DNA of 64,000 nucleotides, taken from assembly GCA_963794415.1 (NCBI GenBank), contig CAWCDI010000001.1, forward strand, positions 496,001 to 560,000, read 5' to 3'. The notes beneath the pieces are model-generated. The model searched no databases. It saw only the letters and a list, made by a program, of their open reading frames with translations, and had not been told where the DNA came from. Below, one piece after another: positions 1 through 8,962 of this stretch; positions within the stretch are counted from its first letter, which is position 1, and each line of letters begins with the position of its first letter. Made by a program: the position numbers and the translations under genes. This stretch comes from CAVPTL01 sp963794415. GTDB taxonomy: Bacteria; Actinomycetota; Thermoleophilia; Gaiellales; JAICJC01.

Positions 1-681
1 CGTCTTCCCGTTGAAGAACCCGGAGTTGTTGATGAAGTGCGAGAACACGAAGCTCGGGTCCTGATGCGAGCCGGGGCCGAAGATCAGGATCAGCACGATG
101 ATCGCCGGCCCGAGCACGTGCCAGTAGGCCGAGGTGTTGTTCCAGAACGCCAGGATGTGGGCCGGGAACAGGTTGATGAACACGTGGATCGCCAGCACGA
201 TCAGGTAGATGATGAAGATGTGGGTGAGCGAGAACGAGTCGTAGCTCGTGTCGAACAGGCCGATGGTGATCGACGCGAAGAGCGCGCACGCGTAGTCGAC
301 CGACGCGACCACGCCCACCAGCCCGATCAGGTTGAACCAGCCGGTGAACCAGCCCCAGACTGGCCCGCCGAGCTTGCACGACCAGTAGTAGATGCCGCCG
401 GCAGTCGGGAACGCTGAGACGATCTCGGCCATGCACAGCGCCACGATGAGGATGAAGGCCGAGACCACGGGCCAGCCGATGCTGACCATGACCGGGCCGC
501 CGTTGTTCCAGGCCGCGAAGAAGTTCGTGAAGCAGCCGGCCAGGATCGAGATGATCGAGAACGAGATCGCGAAGTTGGTGAATCCACCCCAGGAGCGCTC
601 GAGCTCCTGCTTGTAGCCGAGGTCGGCGAGGGTACGCTCGTCGTCGCTCAGCTGTGGCACGTCATCCGGTGGGGTTGCCAT
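1..681 (-). CDS. APC-superfamily amino-acid permease (C-terminus cut by window edge)
   Basis: Integral membrane transporter that probably imports amino acids or GABA-like compounds with a cation. Only about 227 N-terminal residues are inside the window. The cytoplasmic N-terminus carries LADLGYKQELERSWGGFTNF, a signature of the amino-acid/GABA APC permeases. It is followed by hydrophobic helices (FAISFSIISILAGCF, VVSAFILIVALCMAEIVSAF) and the conserved PTAGGIYYW loop. The ATG at 679-681 is preceded by GGAGG six bases upstream. It has its own promoter and is transcribed away from the neighbouring RNB gene. Substrate cannot be told from this fragment. Confidence 0.85.
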   Translation of the reverse strand, partial: MATPPDDVPQLSDDERTLADLGYKQELERSWGGFTNFAISFSIISILAGCFTNFFAAWNNGGPVMVSIGWPVVSAFILIVALCMAEIVSAFPTAGGIYYWSCKLGGPVWGWFTGWFNLIGLVGVVASVDYACALFASITIGLFDTSYDSFSLTHIFIIYLIVLAIHVFINLFPAHILAFWNNTSAYWHVLGPAIIVLILIFGPGSHQDPSFVFSHFINNSGFFNGKT

Positions 682-732
682 GCAGCCTCCTTTGAGGAGA
701 TGTCGAGCCGGGCGCTCAGGCTCTGGTGGCCG

Positions 733-761
733 ATCCTACGGAACCGATGCAACATTGTCGA
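733..761 (-). promoter_or_regulatory. Sigma-70-type promoter of the permease gene
   Basis: Reading the minus strand, TCGACA (756-761) is followed after exactly 17 bases by TAGGAT (733-738), about 50 bases before the permease start codon. It lies between the RNB stop codon and the permease, so it would let the permease be expressed separately from the upstream operon. Confidence 0.5.
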
Positions 762-770
762 GCGAATTGG

Positions 771-2183
771 TCAAGCTGCAACGAATTGCAGCGCGCGTGC
801 CCGCTCGTCGGCGAGCGTGAGCCGCACGTCGAGCGACGTTCCGGGAGGCGGGGGAGGGTCTGCCTTCAGGCGCGCCTTCACCACCGGATCGGTGATCCAG
901 ATGTGCGCTCCGCGGTGATCCACGTCGGTGACGGAGGCGGGGAAGACGTCGCCCACGCGGTTCTGCAGCATGCGCACCTCCACCTCGTCCACCATCGTCC
1001 GCTCGAGCTGGCCGTTTCGCGCGCCGCTCGCCGCCATTGCGGCCGGCAGCTTCTCGAGAGTCTCGATCTGGGCGGCATCCGGCCGCTCGCCCTGGCTCAG
1101 CTCCGCCAGCAGATCCAGCACGTAGCGGTCTGCGAGCCGCCGCATGGGGGCCGTTGCGTGGGCGTAGGTGCACGCGAGCGCCGAGTGCAGCGGCTGGGCG
1201 GGGGGATCGCCGTCGAACGCCGTGTAGGCAGCGTGGCCCATCACGCCGCGGGCCTCGCTCAGGAGCGCCGCGGGTCGCGGCCGTGCGGGGTCGAGCGTGC
1301 GCACGAACGCCCCGTAGGACATCTCCTCGGGCCACGGCACGCCCAGCGCCGCGGCGCTTCGCCGGAGGGCCGCCAGGCGGTACTCATCGACGCCGCCCAT
1401 GGTACGGAGGAGGCCCACGTGGCCGGCGAGCATGATGTCGGCGGCGACCATGCCGGCGAGCAGCGACATCTGGGCGTTCCAGTCCTCCGACGGCACCCTC
1501 GTTGCGAGCTCGATCTCGTAGGCTCCCGGCGACGCGGGGTCCGGCACGATGATCTGCTCGGGAACCTGCAGCTCGACGCCGCCGCGGGCGATCAGCCGCG
1601 CGATGCGAAGCTCGCCGATCGCGCGCAGGAGCCCGATGTGGGCGGCCGGGATGCCGGCGTAGGTGAGCTGCTCGCGGCTTCGCACGATCGCCCTGTCCAC
1701 CCGGCCCGCCGTGCGCTCGCCCGTGGCGTCGAGGTCGATGGTGAACACCAGCGCCGGGCGATCGGCGCCCGCCAGCAGGCTGGCCGCCCCCTCGCTCAGC
1801 ACCGTGGGGTAGAGCGGCACGCGCACATCGGGGCAGTAGACGGTCTCGCCGCGCCGCCATGCCTCTGCCTCGATCACGCCGCCGCGATCGACGAAGACCG
1901 CCACGTCGGCAATCGCGTAGCGCAGGCGGAAGCCGTCGTCGCGCCGCTCCAGGTGCATCGCCTGGTCGAGATCACGGCTTCCGGGGGGATCGATCGTGAA
2001 GAACTCGATCTCGCGCATGTCCAGGCGGCCCTCGGGAAGCGGCCGCCCGGCGGCCTCATCCGCCGCGCGCAGCACCGCCTCGGGGAACTCGCGCGGGATG
2101 TCGAACTGGTCGCGGATGCGCGCGAACGCCGGATTCGGCCGGGGCTCGGCAGGTGGCTTGAGGCGCAGGATCCGGGAGTGCAC
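771..2183 (-). CDS. RNB-domain ribonuclease (RNase II/R-type, single domain)
   Basis: Predicted 3'-5' exoribonuclease of 470 residues that hydrolyses single-stranded RNA. The catalytic RNB block is clear: DPPGSRDLDQA near residue 68 holds the aspartates that bind Mg2+, and ALACTYAHATAPMRRLADRY lies in the C-terminal part. The family's flanking cold-shock and S1 RNA-binding domains are essentially absent, so it is the short actinobacterial form rather than a full RNase R. It starts with GTG. It lies 64 bases downstream of ilvC with a 47-bp palindrome between them, so co-transcription is possible but interrupted by a strong hairpin. Confidence 0.85.
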   Translation of the reverse strand: MHSRILRLKPPAEPRPNPAFARIRDQFDIPREFPEAVLRAADEAAGRPLPEGRLDMREIEFFTIDPPGSRDLDQAMHLERRDDGFRLRYAIADVAVFVDRGGVIEAEAWRRGETVYCPDVRVPLYPTVLSEGAASLLAGADRPALVFTIDLDATGERTAGRVDRAIVRSREQLTYAGIPAAHIGLLRAIGELRIARLIARGGVELQVPEQIIVPDPASPGAYEIELATRVPSEDWNAQMSLLAGMVAADIMLAGHVGLLRTMGGVDEYRLAALRRSAAALGVPWPEEMSYGAFVRTLDPARPRPAALLSEARGVMGHAAYTAFDGDPPAQPLHSALACTYAHATAPMRRLADRYVLDLLAELSQGERPDAAQIETLEKLPAAMAASGARNGQLERTMVDEVEVRMLQNRVGDVFPASVTDVDHRGAHIWITDPVVKARLKADPPPPPGTSLDVRLTLADERARALQFVAA

Positions 2184-2192
2184 AGCCAGAGC

Positions 2193-2239
2193 CTACCGGG
2201 TGAATAACCGGTGCCAGGCACCGGCTATTCACCCGGTAG
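2193..2239. repeat. 47-bp near-perfect palindrome (REP-like)
   Basis: Two 23-base arms pair around a single central A at 2216 with one mismatch (2207/2225). The centre reads GGTGCCAGGCACC and the outer part CCGGGTGAAT. It fills most of the gap between the ilvC stop and the RNB start. No T-run follows on either strand, so it is not a standard intrinsic terminator. Palindromes centred on GTGCCAGGCAC resemble REP elements mobilised by TnpA-REP transposases, but no second copy was noticed in this window. Confidence 0.6.
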
Positions 2240-2247
2240 CCAGGCGA

Positions 2248-3263
<1,016 letters not shown>

Positions 3264-3267
<4 letters not shown>

Positions 3268-3782
3268 GCAACCACCCTCATTCGTTTGCGTGTCTGTAGC
3301 TCGCCGTCTCGGTCGAGGGCGATCCTGCCTGTGCGGACGAGCTCGCGGATGCCGTACGGCGACAGGAGCTCCTCCAGCGCTTGCAGCCTGTCGGGCGCAC
3401 CGACGCAGGCGAACGTGATTGCCTCCGCGCCGACGTCAACCACCCGGGCCTCGAAGATCTCGGCCAGGCTGATGATCTCGGGCCGCCGCTCAGGCGTGGC
3501 CGAGACCTTGATCATCGTGAGCTCGAGCTGCACCGCCGTCTCGCCGAGCTCCTGCACCTTCAGCACATCGACCAGCTTGTAGAGCTGCTTGGTGACCTGA
3601 TCGACGGAGTGCTGGGCGCAGTCCACCCGGATGGTGATGCGGCTGCGGTTGGGATCCTCGGTGGGGCCGACCGCGAGCGAGTCGATGTTGAAGCCGCGGC
3701 GGGCGAAGAGCCCGGCGCAGCGCGTGAGCACGCCGGGGCGGTTGTGCACCAGCACCGACAGTGTGTGGAACGTGCTTGGCAT
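3264..3782 (-). CDS. ilvN: Acetolactate synthase small (regulatory) subunit
   Basis: Regulatory subunit of acetohydroxyacid synthase; it binds valine and sets feedback inhibition and activity of IlvB. The N-terminal ACT domain begins HTLSVLVHNRPGVLTRCAGL with the typical RRGFNIDSLAVGPTED stretch. The whole product is 172 residues, a usual length. The frame is open 14 codons further upstream, but the ATG at 3782 overlaps the ilvB stop (TGATG) and begins where family members begin, so I chose it. It is translationally coupled to ilvB and to ilvC. Confidence 0.96.
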
Positions 3783-5563
3783 CAGACGCCCTCCTCGACC
3801 CAGGCGTTGTCGTCGTCGGCCCACTCGACATCGATCATGTCGGCGGACGATCCGCCCGCGGGCACCATGGGGTACACCTTCTCCTCGTGATCAACCCGGG
3901 CCTCGATCACCGCCGGGCCGCCCGCTGCGAGCGCGGCCTTGATGGCGTCGTCGACCTCCTCGGGCGTCTCGCACCGAAACGCCGGGATGCCGAACGCCTC
4001 GGCGAGCTTGCAGTAGTCGGGCATGTCCACGGTGAGGTTGGTCTCGGAGTAGCGCTCGTCGTGGAAGAGCTCCTGCCACTGCCGCACCATGCCGAGCCAG
4101 CCGTTGTTCAGCACGACGTGGATGGCGCCGATGTCGTACATCTTCGCCGTGGCCAGCTCCTGCATGGTCATCTGGAAGCAGCCGTCGCCGTCGATGTTGA
4201 TCACGGTCGCCTCGGGGCGGCCCACCTTGGCGCCGATGGCCGCCGGCACGCCGAATCCCATCGTGCCGAGACCGCCGGAGGTGAGCCAGTTGCGGGGCTT
4301 CTCGATCTGGAGGTACTGCGCAGCCCACATCTGGTGCTGGCCCACGCCGGTCGTCCAGATCACGTCCTCGCCGCGCGTGAGCTCTCGCAGCCGCTCGATC
4401 ACGTACTCGGGCTTCAGCGGCTCGACGCGGCGGTACTTGAACGGGAACTCCGCCTTCCAGCCGCGGGCCGTCTCGAGCCACTCGGCGGCGCGGGGCGGAC
4501 CGCCGTTTCGGCGCGACTCCACCGCATCGGCCAGCTTCGGCACGATGTGGTCGATGCCGCCGACGATGGGGATCTGGGCCTCGCGGTTCTTCGAGATCTC
4601 GGCCGGATCGACGTCCATGTGGATCACCGTCGCCCCCGGCGCGAAGGTGTCGAGCTTGCCGGTGACCCGGTCGTCGAAGCGGGCGCCGCAGGCGATCAGC
4701 AGATCGCACTTGTTGAGCGCCCAGTTGGCGGCCCGCGAGCCGTGCATGCCGGGCAGGCCGATGCAGAGCGGGTGCGAGTCGGGGAAGACGCCCTTGGCCA
4801 TGAGCGTGGTCACGGCGGGGATTTGCGCGGCCTCGGCCAGGCGGATGAGCTCGGCCGGGTCGACGTTTGCGTTCACTGCGCCACCGCCGATGTAGAGCAC
4901 CGGGCGGTCGGCGGCGAGGATGGCCTCGGCGGCGCTGATGATCTGCTTGGGATGCCCGTGGCGCGACGGCTTGTAGCCCGGGATGTCCACCTGCTTGGGA
5001 TAGGCGAACTCGAACGCGGCGAGCTGGACGTCCTTGGGGATGTCGATGAGCACGGGGCCGGGGCGGCCGGAGCGCGCGATGTGGAACGCCTCCTTGAACA
5101 CGCGCGGAATGTCCTCGACGCTTGCGACCAGCCACGAGTGCTTCACGATGGGCATCGTGATGCCGGTGATGTCGGCCTCCTGGAATGCGTCGGTGCCGAT
5201 CAGGTAGGTCTGCACCTGGCCGGTGATGGCAACCAGCGGCGTCGAGTCGAGGTAGGCGTCGGCGATGGGGGTCACCAGGTTGGTGGCGCCGGGGCCGGAC
5301 GTCGCGATGCAGACGCCCACCTTGCCGGTGGCACGGGCGTAGCCCTGGGCCATGTGCCCGGCACCCTGCTCGTGGCGCACCAGGTAGTGGCGGATGGTGT
5401 GGTCGAAGTTGGCCCACGCGTCGTAGAGCGGCAGGATCGCGCCGCCCGGCAGGCCGAACACGTCGGTCACGCCCTCGGCCTCGAGGCAGCGGATGACGGC
5501 CTCGGCTCCTGTGATGCGGCGGCTATCCATTGGTGACGGACGCTGTTCGGGTGTGCTCGGCAC
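3782..5563 (-). CDS. ilvB: Acetolactate synthase large (catalytic) subunit
   Basis: Thiamine-diphosphate enzyme that condenses two pyruvates, or pyruvate and 2-oxobutyrate, in the first common step of branched-chain synthesis. It has the GLPGGAILPLYDA start, the catalytic glutamate in VRHEQGAGHMAQGYARATG, and the TPP/Mg2+ motif GDGCFQM ending in LNN near residue 480. At 593 residues it is full length. The GTG at 5563 has a GGAG 8 bases upstream; the ATG at 5530 (MDSRR) overlaps the leuB stop by 8 bases and is an alternative start. Confidence 0.96.
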   Translation of the reverse strand: MPSTPEQRPSPMDSRRITGAEAVIRCLEAEGVTDVFGLPGGAILPLYDAWANFDHTIRHYLVRHEQGAGHMAQGYARATGKVGVCIATSGPGATNLVTPIADAYLDSTPLVAITGQVQTYLIGTDAFQEADITGITMPIVKHSWLVASVEDIPRVFKEAFHIARSGRPGPVLIDIPKDVQLAAFEFAYPKQVDIPGYKPSRHGHPKQIISAAEAILAADRPVLYIGGGAVNANVDPAELIRLAEAAQIPAVTTLMAKGVFPDSHPLCIGLPGMHGSRAANWALNKCDLLIACGARFDDRVTGKLDTFAPGATVIHMDVDPAEISKNREAQIPIVGGIDHIVPKLADAVESRRNGGPPRAAEWLETARGWKAEFPFKYRRVEPLKPEYVIERLRELTRGEDVIWTTGVGQHQMWAAQYLQIEKPRNWLTSGGLGTMGFGVPAAIGAKVGRPEATVINIDGDGCFQMTMQELATAKMYDIGAIHVVLNNGWLGMVRQWQELFHDERYSETNLTVDMPDYCKLAEAFGIPAFRCETPEEVDDAIKAALAAGGPAVIEARVDHEEKVYPMVPAGGSSADMIDVEWADDDNAWVEEGV

Positions 5564-6608
5564 TGGGTGCTCCGGTCAGGTGGTTGGGGAGCTCGGCGCA
5601 GATGGCCTCGCCGACCTCCGTGGTTGAGTGCGCGCGGCCGCCGGCCGCCTGGTCGGCGGTGACGATGCCCTGGTCGCGCACCGCGCTGGTTGCCGCCGTG
5701 ATGGCGGCGCCGATGTCGGGCCGGTCGAGGCCGTAGGAGAACATCATCCCCAGCGACAGGATCATCGCGACCGGGTTTGCCTGGCCCGTCCCGGCGATGT
5801 CAGGCGCCGATCCGTGCACGGGCTCGTAGATGCCTGGGGCCTGCGCGCCAAGCGACGCGGACGGCGCAAGGCCGAGCCCGCCGGTGACGGCCGCCGAGAG
5901 GTCGGAGATGATGTCGCCGAACAGGTTCTCGGTGAGGATCACGTCGTAGCGCTCGGGCGTCACGGCGAGGTTCATTGCGAACGAGTCGACCAGCTCGTGG
6001 GTGAGCTCCAGCTCGGGCGCCTCGGCTGCGTGCAGCTCGGTGACGACGCGGCGCCAGAGCTTGGACGTGGAGAGCACGTTCTGCTTGTCCACGCTCACCA
6101 GCCGCCCGTCGCGCTCCCGCGCGAGCCGGAAGGCCCACCGCGCGACGCGCTCGATCTGCGCGCGCGAGTAGCTGCAGAGGTCGGACGCGTCGTCCTCGTT
6201 CAGCGTCTTCTCGCCGAAGTAGAGGCCGCCGGTGAGCTCACGCACCACCACGAGGTCGATGTCGCCCTGCCGCACGGGCCGGATGTTCGCGAAGGTGTCG
6301 AGCTCCTTGCGCAGGCCGAGCAGCCCCTTCTCGGGCCGCACGACCGGATCGTCCCACTGGGGGCCGCCGACCGCGCCGAGGAGCACGGCATCCGACGCCT
6401 TGACCGCCGCGACCACGTCGGGCGGGAACGGGTCGCCGAACTGGTCGATCGCGACGCCGCCGAACGGCAGCTCCACGCGGTTGACCGCGACGCCGCTGAG
6501 GGCGGCCACGGCATCGAGCACGCGACCGGCCTCGGCCATCACTTCAGGGCCTACGCCGTCTCCGGGCAGACATGCAACATTCGGGATCGAGCGAGGGGTC
6601 TCAGTCAT
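5523..6608 (-). CDS. leuB: 3-isopropylmalate dehydrogenase
   Basis: NAD+-dependent oxidative decarboxylation of 3-isopropylmalate to 2-oxoisocaproate in leucine synthesis. The 361 residues start with ACLPGDGVGPEVMAEA and contain the substrate-binding RELTGGLYFGEK and the metal-binding region TENLFGDIISDLSA. The C-terminal YEPVHGSAPDIAG is the hallmark of the beta-decarboxylating dehydrogenases. The ATG at 6608 overlaps the leuA stop (TGATG); a GTG one codon upstream is also possible. The enzyme between LeuA and LeuB, isopropylmalate isomerase LeuCD, is not in the window. Confidence 0.97.
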   Translation of the reverse strand: MTETPRSIPNVACLPGDGVGPEVMAEAGRVLDAVAALSGVAVNRVELPFGGVAIDQFGDPFPPDVVAAVKASDAVLLGAVGGPQWDDPVVRPEKGLLGLRKELDTFANIRPVRQGDIDLVVVRELTGGLYFGEKTLNEDDASDLCSYSRAQIERVARWAFRLARERDGRLVSVDKQNVLSTSKLWRRVVTELHAAEAPELELTHELVDSFAMNLAVTPERYDVILTENLFGDIISDLSAAVTGGLGLAPSASLGAQAPGIYEPVHGSAPDIAGTGQANPVAMILSLGMMFSYGLDRPDIGAAITAATSAVRDQGIVTADQAAGGRAHSTTEVGEAICAELPNHLTGAPSAEHTRTASVTNG

Positions 6609-8161
6609 CACACTCCTATCGGCGCCTGTTCCGGCTCTGTGGCGGCCTTGGCATGTGCGCAGGCACGCAAGTATGCCTCAGCAGAGGCCTCGGTCACGTC
6701 GGTGGAAACGGCCTGGCTGGTGTACATCTGGCCGTGGGATTCGACCACGATGCGCACCTCGCCCAGCGCGTCTGCGCCGCCGGTCACGGCGCTGATCGTG
6801 TACTCGACGAGCGTCACCGGGATGTCCATCAGCTCGTTGATGGCGTGGAACGCCGCGTCCACCGGCCCGTCGCCCGTACCCGTCGCGGTCTGCTCGCCGT
6901 CCTCGCCGGCAATGGTGACCTCGGCGGTCGCGGTCTCGCCCGTGCGGGTCGAGATCGCCAGCGACACCAGGCGGTACACCTGCTTTCGCTCGCGCAGCGA
7001 GTCCGATGCGATCGCCTCCAGGTCGAGCGAGGTGATCTTGCCCTTGCGGTCGGCGATGGCCTTGAAGTTGACGAACGCCTGGTTCAGGTCGTCGCCCTCG
7101 ATCGTGTAGCCGAGGTCTGCGAACGCCTGACGCAACGCGTGGCGGCCCGAGTGCTTGCCCAGCACCAGGTCAGAGCCGGTCAGGCCCACCGACTCGGCGT
7201 CCATGATCTCGTAGGTGCGGCGGTTGGCCAGCACGCCGTGCTGATGGATGCCCGCTTCGTGAGCAAACGCATTTCGCCCGACGATGGCCTTGTTGGGCTG
7301 AACTACATATCCGCTCAGCCGAGACACCATCCGCGATGTGCGCATGATCTCTTTCGAGTTGATGTTGGTGTGCAATCCGAACCGAGGTTTACGTGTTGCC
7401 AGCAGCATCACGATCTCCTCGAGCGAAGCGTTACCCGCCCGCTCGCCGATGCCGTTGATGGTGCACTCGACCTGGCGGGCGCCCGCCTGCACGCCGGCCA
7501 TCGAGTTTGCAACAGCCAGTCCCAGGTCGTCGTGGCAATGCACCGAGAGCACGACGCCGTCCAGCTCGGGCACGCGCTCGCGCAGCCCGGTCAGGATCTG
7601 GATGTACTCCTCGGGCACGGTGTAGCCAACCGTGTCGGGGATGTTGATGGTGGTGGCTCCCGCGGCGATGGCGGTGCGCACGACCTCGGCCATGAACTCC
7701 GGGTCGCTTCGGGTGGCGTCCTCGCACGAGAACTCGACGTCGGCGCAGAACGCTTTGGCCTTCGTCACCGATGCGGTCGTCTCGGCCAGCACCTGCTCGC
7801 GTGACATGCGCAGCTTGTACTCCATGTGCACATCGGAGGTCGCGATGAAGATATGGATGCGCGGGTGCTTTGCATCAGACAGCGCCTCGATGCATGCGTC
7901 GACGTCGGCCAGGTTGGTGCGCGCCAGGGAGGCAACGGTGCAGCCCACCGCCTGGCTGACGGCCCTGATGCCCTCGACCTCGCCGGGCGATGAGATGGCG
8001 AAGCCCGCCTCGATGATGTCCACGCCGAGCCGTTCCAGCTGGCGTGCGATCTCGATCTTCTCGTGCGGGTTCAGCGCGATGCCGGGCGACTGCTCGCCGT
8101 CGCGCAGGGTGGTGTCGAATATGCGGACGGTGTCATTGCCGCCCTCGATTGGTGAGTTCAT
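6608..8161 (-). CDS. leuA: 2-isopropylmalate synthase
   Basis: Condenses acetyl-CoA with 2-oxoisovalerate, the committed step to leucine. The TIM-barrel domain opens with FDTTLRDGEQSPG, has the SVHCHDDLGLAVANSMAG metal-binding stretch and GIGERAGNASLEE. The C-terminal leucine-binding regulatory domain covers roughly residues 370-517. An ATG nine bases further upstream abuts GAGGAGG with no spacing; the ATG at 8161 has that GGAGG 9 bases away and is therefore chosen (517 residues). First structural gene of the operon, behind a leucine attenuator. Confidence 0.96.
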   Translation of the reverse strand: MNSPIEGGNDTVRIFDTTLRDGEQSPGIALNPHEKIEIARQLERLGVDIIEAGFAISSPGEVEGIRAVSQAVGCTVASLARTNLADVDACIEALSDAKHPRIHIFIATSDVHMEYKLRMSREQVLAETTASVTKAKAFCADVEFSCEDATRSDPEFMAEVVRTAIAAGATTINIPDTVGYTVPEEYIQILTGLRERVPELDGVVLSVHCHDDLGLAVANSMAGVQAGARQVECTINGIGERAGNASLEEIVMLLATRKPRFGLHTNINSKEIMRTSRMVSRLSGYVVQPNKAIVGRNAFAHEAGIHQHGVLANRRTYEIMDAESVGLTGSDLVLGKHSGRHALRQAFADLGYTIEGDDLNQAFVNFKAIADRKGKITSLDLEAIASDSLRERKQVYRLVSLAISTRTGETATAEVTIAGEDGEQTATGTGDGPVDAAFHAINELMDIPVTLVEYTISAVTGGADALGEVRIVVESHGQMYTSQAVSTDVTEASAEAYLRACAHAKAATEPEQAPIGV

Positions 8162-8170
8162 GATCTGCAT

Positions 8171-8384
8171 CCTCCTCGAAATGGCAGAGATGCGGGCGCA
8201 CCTCTCCCGGTGTCAGCTTCGGCGTGTGCGCCGGCAGGCGGCGCGTGGGTGCAGATGCTCGCCCTACTGGGCGAGGAGGATGCTGAGCAGAAGTGAGGAA
8301 GGACGCGGCGAGCACCCGACAGGACGCCCGCTCAAAAGCGAGCGGGCTGCGGTCTCCTGAATCGGGTGTGCGGCGGACATCTTG
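8171..8384 (-). promoter_or_regulatory. Leucine attenuator RNA leader of the leuA operon
   Basis: Transcribed leader between the promoter and leuA. It encodes a leucine-rich peptide whose end is built into an RNA switch. CTCGCCC/GGGCGAG (8258-8264 with 8269-8275) forms a 7-bp hairpin across the last leader codons and stop. A competing 8-bp pairing joins 8256-8263 with 8307-8314, using the same bases, so the two are mutually exclusive. A 7-bp hairpin (8327-8333 with 8340-8346) and a 6-bp GCGCCG/CGGCGC hairpin (8228-8244) lie on either side. No U-run follows, so control may act on the leuA ribosome site, as described for actinobacterial leuA leaders. Confidence 0.7.
8264..8380 (-). CDS. leuL: leuA leader peptide (leucine-rich attenuator peptide)
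   Basis: A 38-codon ORF starting with ATG 10 bases after the -10 box, so its mRNA is leaderless or nearly so. The C-terminal part reads SSLLLSILLAQ: five of its last nine residues before the stop are leucine. Two more leucines (SLLSG) sit in the middle. Starvation for charged tRNA-Leu would stall a ribosome at the LLL or LL codons and change pairing of the overlapping hairpins. Function is inferred from codon content, position before leuA and overlap with alternative stems. Confidence 0.75.
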   Translation of the reverse strand: MSAAHPIQETAARSLLSGRPVGCSPRPSSLLLSILLAQ

Positions 8385-8390
8385 GGGCAC

Positions 8391-8419
8391 ATCGTAGGTG
8401 AGCACCCCGCGTTCGTCAA
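8391..8419 (-). promoter_or_regulatory. Promoter of the leuA-ilv operon
   Basis: On the minus strand TTGACG (8414-8419) is followed after 17 bases by TACGAT (8391-8396). This is close to the sigma-70/HrdB consensus. The start of transcription should be near 8384, a few bases before the leader-peptide ATG at 8380. Confidence 0.7.
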
Positions 8420-8526
8420 CCCGGTACCGGCTCAACGTGGAGCAGAGTTTTCGGATGAGGGTACTTGCAGGGAATTTCGTGTATAAATGTCACTCCCTAC
8501 GTTCAGTATCAACCACGAGGTGAGAC

Positions 8527-8931
8527 ATGCCGCGCTCTGGCGTTATTGGTGAGCAAATTTATGATCAGGTGGAAAAGCTTGTCGAGGGCGGTATGAATCG
8601 CACCCAGGCCTTCGCCGAGATCTCGGCCGAGTCCGGCCGCCAGGCGGGTACCGTCGCCGCCAACTACTATCGCGTTGCGCGCAAGCGCGCGGGCGGCTCG
8701 CTGCGAAAGCCCAAGGCAAGCGCCGAGCGCAAGCCGCGCGCGACCGCCGGCCGTGGTGGCCGGCCCCGCGGCAGCTCACGCGCAGCGGCAGCCGGCGGCG
8801 GAGACATCGATGCCCTCGCAGCACAGGTGCTTGCGAGCGTCGAGGCGCTCACCGCGGCAGTGAAGGCACAGAACGCCGAGGTCGCCGAGCTGCGCTCGCG
8901 CCTCGACGGCCTCAAGAACCTGCTCGGCTAG
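8527..8931 (+). CDS. Small basic AT-hook/coiled-coil DNA-binding protein (uncharacterised)
   Basis: A 134-residue protein I cannot assign to a named family. Three parts are visible. Residues 1-55 (IYDQVEKLVEGGMNRTQAFAEI, then NYYRVARKRAG) look like a small helix-turn-helix. Residues 56-95 are rich in Lys, Arg, Pro and Ala and include the AT-hook-like core GRGGRPRGSSR. Residues 95-134 form a short coiled coil (VEALTAAVKAQNAEVAELRS). This suggests a nucleoid-associated or regulatory protein that binds DNA as a multimer. It is divergent from the leucine operon and only 31 bases upstream of the ATP-grasp gene, so the two are probably co-transcribed. Confidence 0.7.
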   Translation: MPRSGVIGEQIYDQVEKLVEGGMNRTQAFAEISAESGRQAGTVAANYYRVARKRAGGSLRKPKASAERKPRATAGRGGRPRGSSRAAAAGGGDIDALAAQVLASVEALTAAVKAQNAEVAELRSRLDGLKNLLG

Positions 8932-8962
8932 CCGGCGCGCAACCGCGGCGGCGAGCAGACCG

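Noticed and set aside
726..2207. Long plus-strand open frame opposite the RNB gene
   Set aside because: Low-complexity His/Arg/Gly-rich translation with no domain; the RNB motifs lie on the minus strand.
2193..2239. Rho-independent terminator after ilvC
   Set aside because: No T-run on either side; better described as a REP-like palindrome.
3761..5536. Long open frame antisense to ilvB
   Set aside because: The opposite strand is clearly acetolactate synthase; long antisense frames are a by-product of very high GC at third positions.
8171..8440. T-box riboswitch ahead of leuA
   Set aside because: No T-box consensus sequence or specifier loop; the leucine-rich ORF explains the leader.
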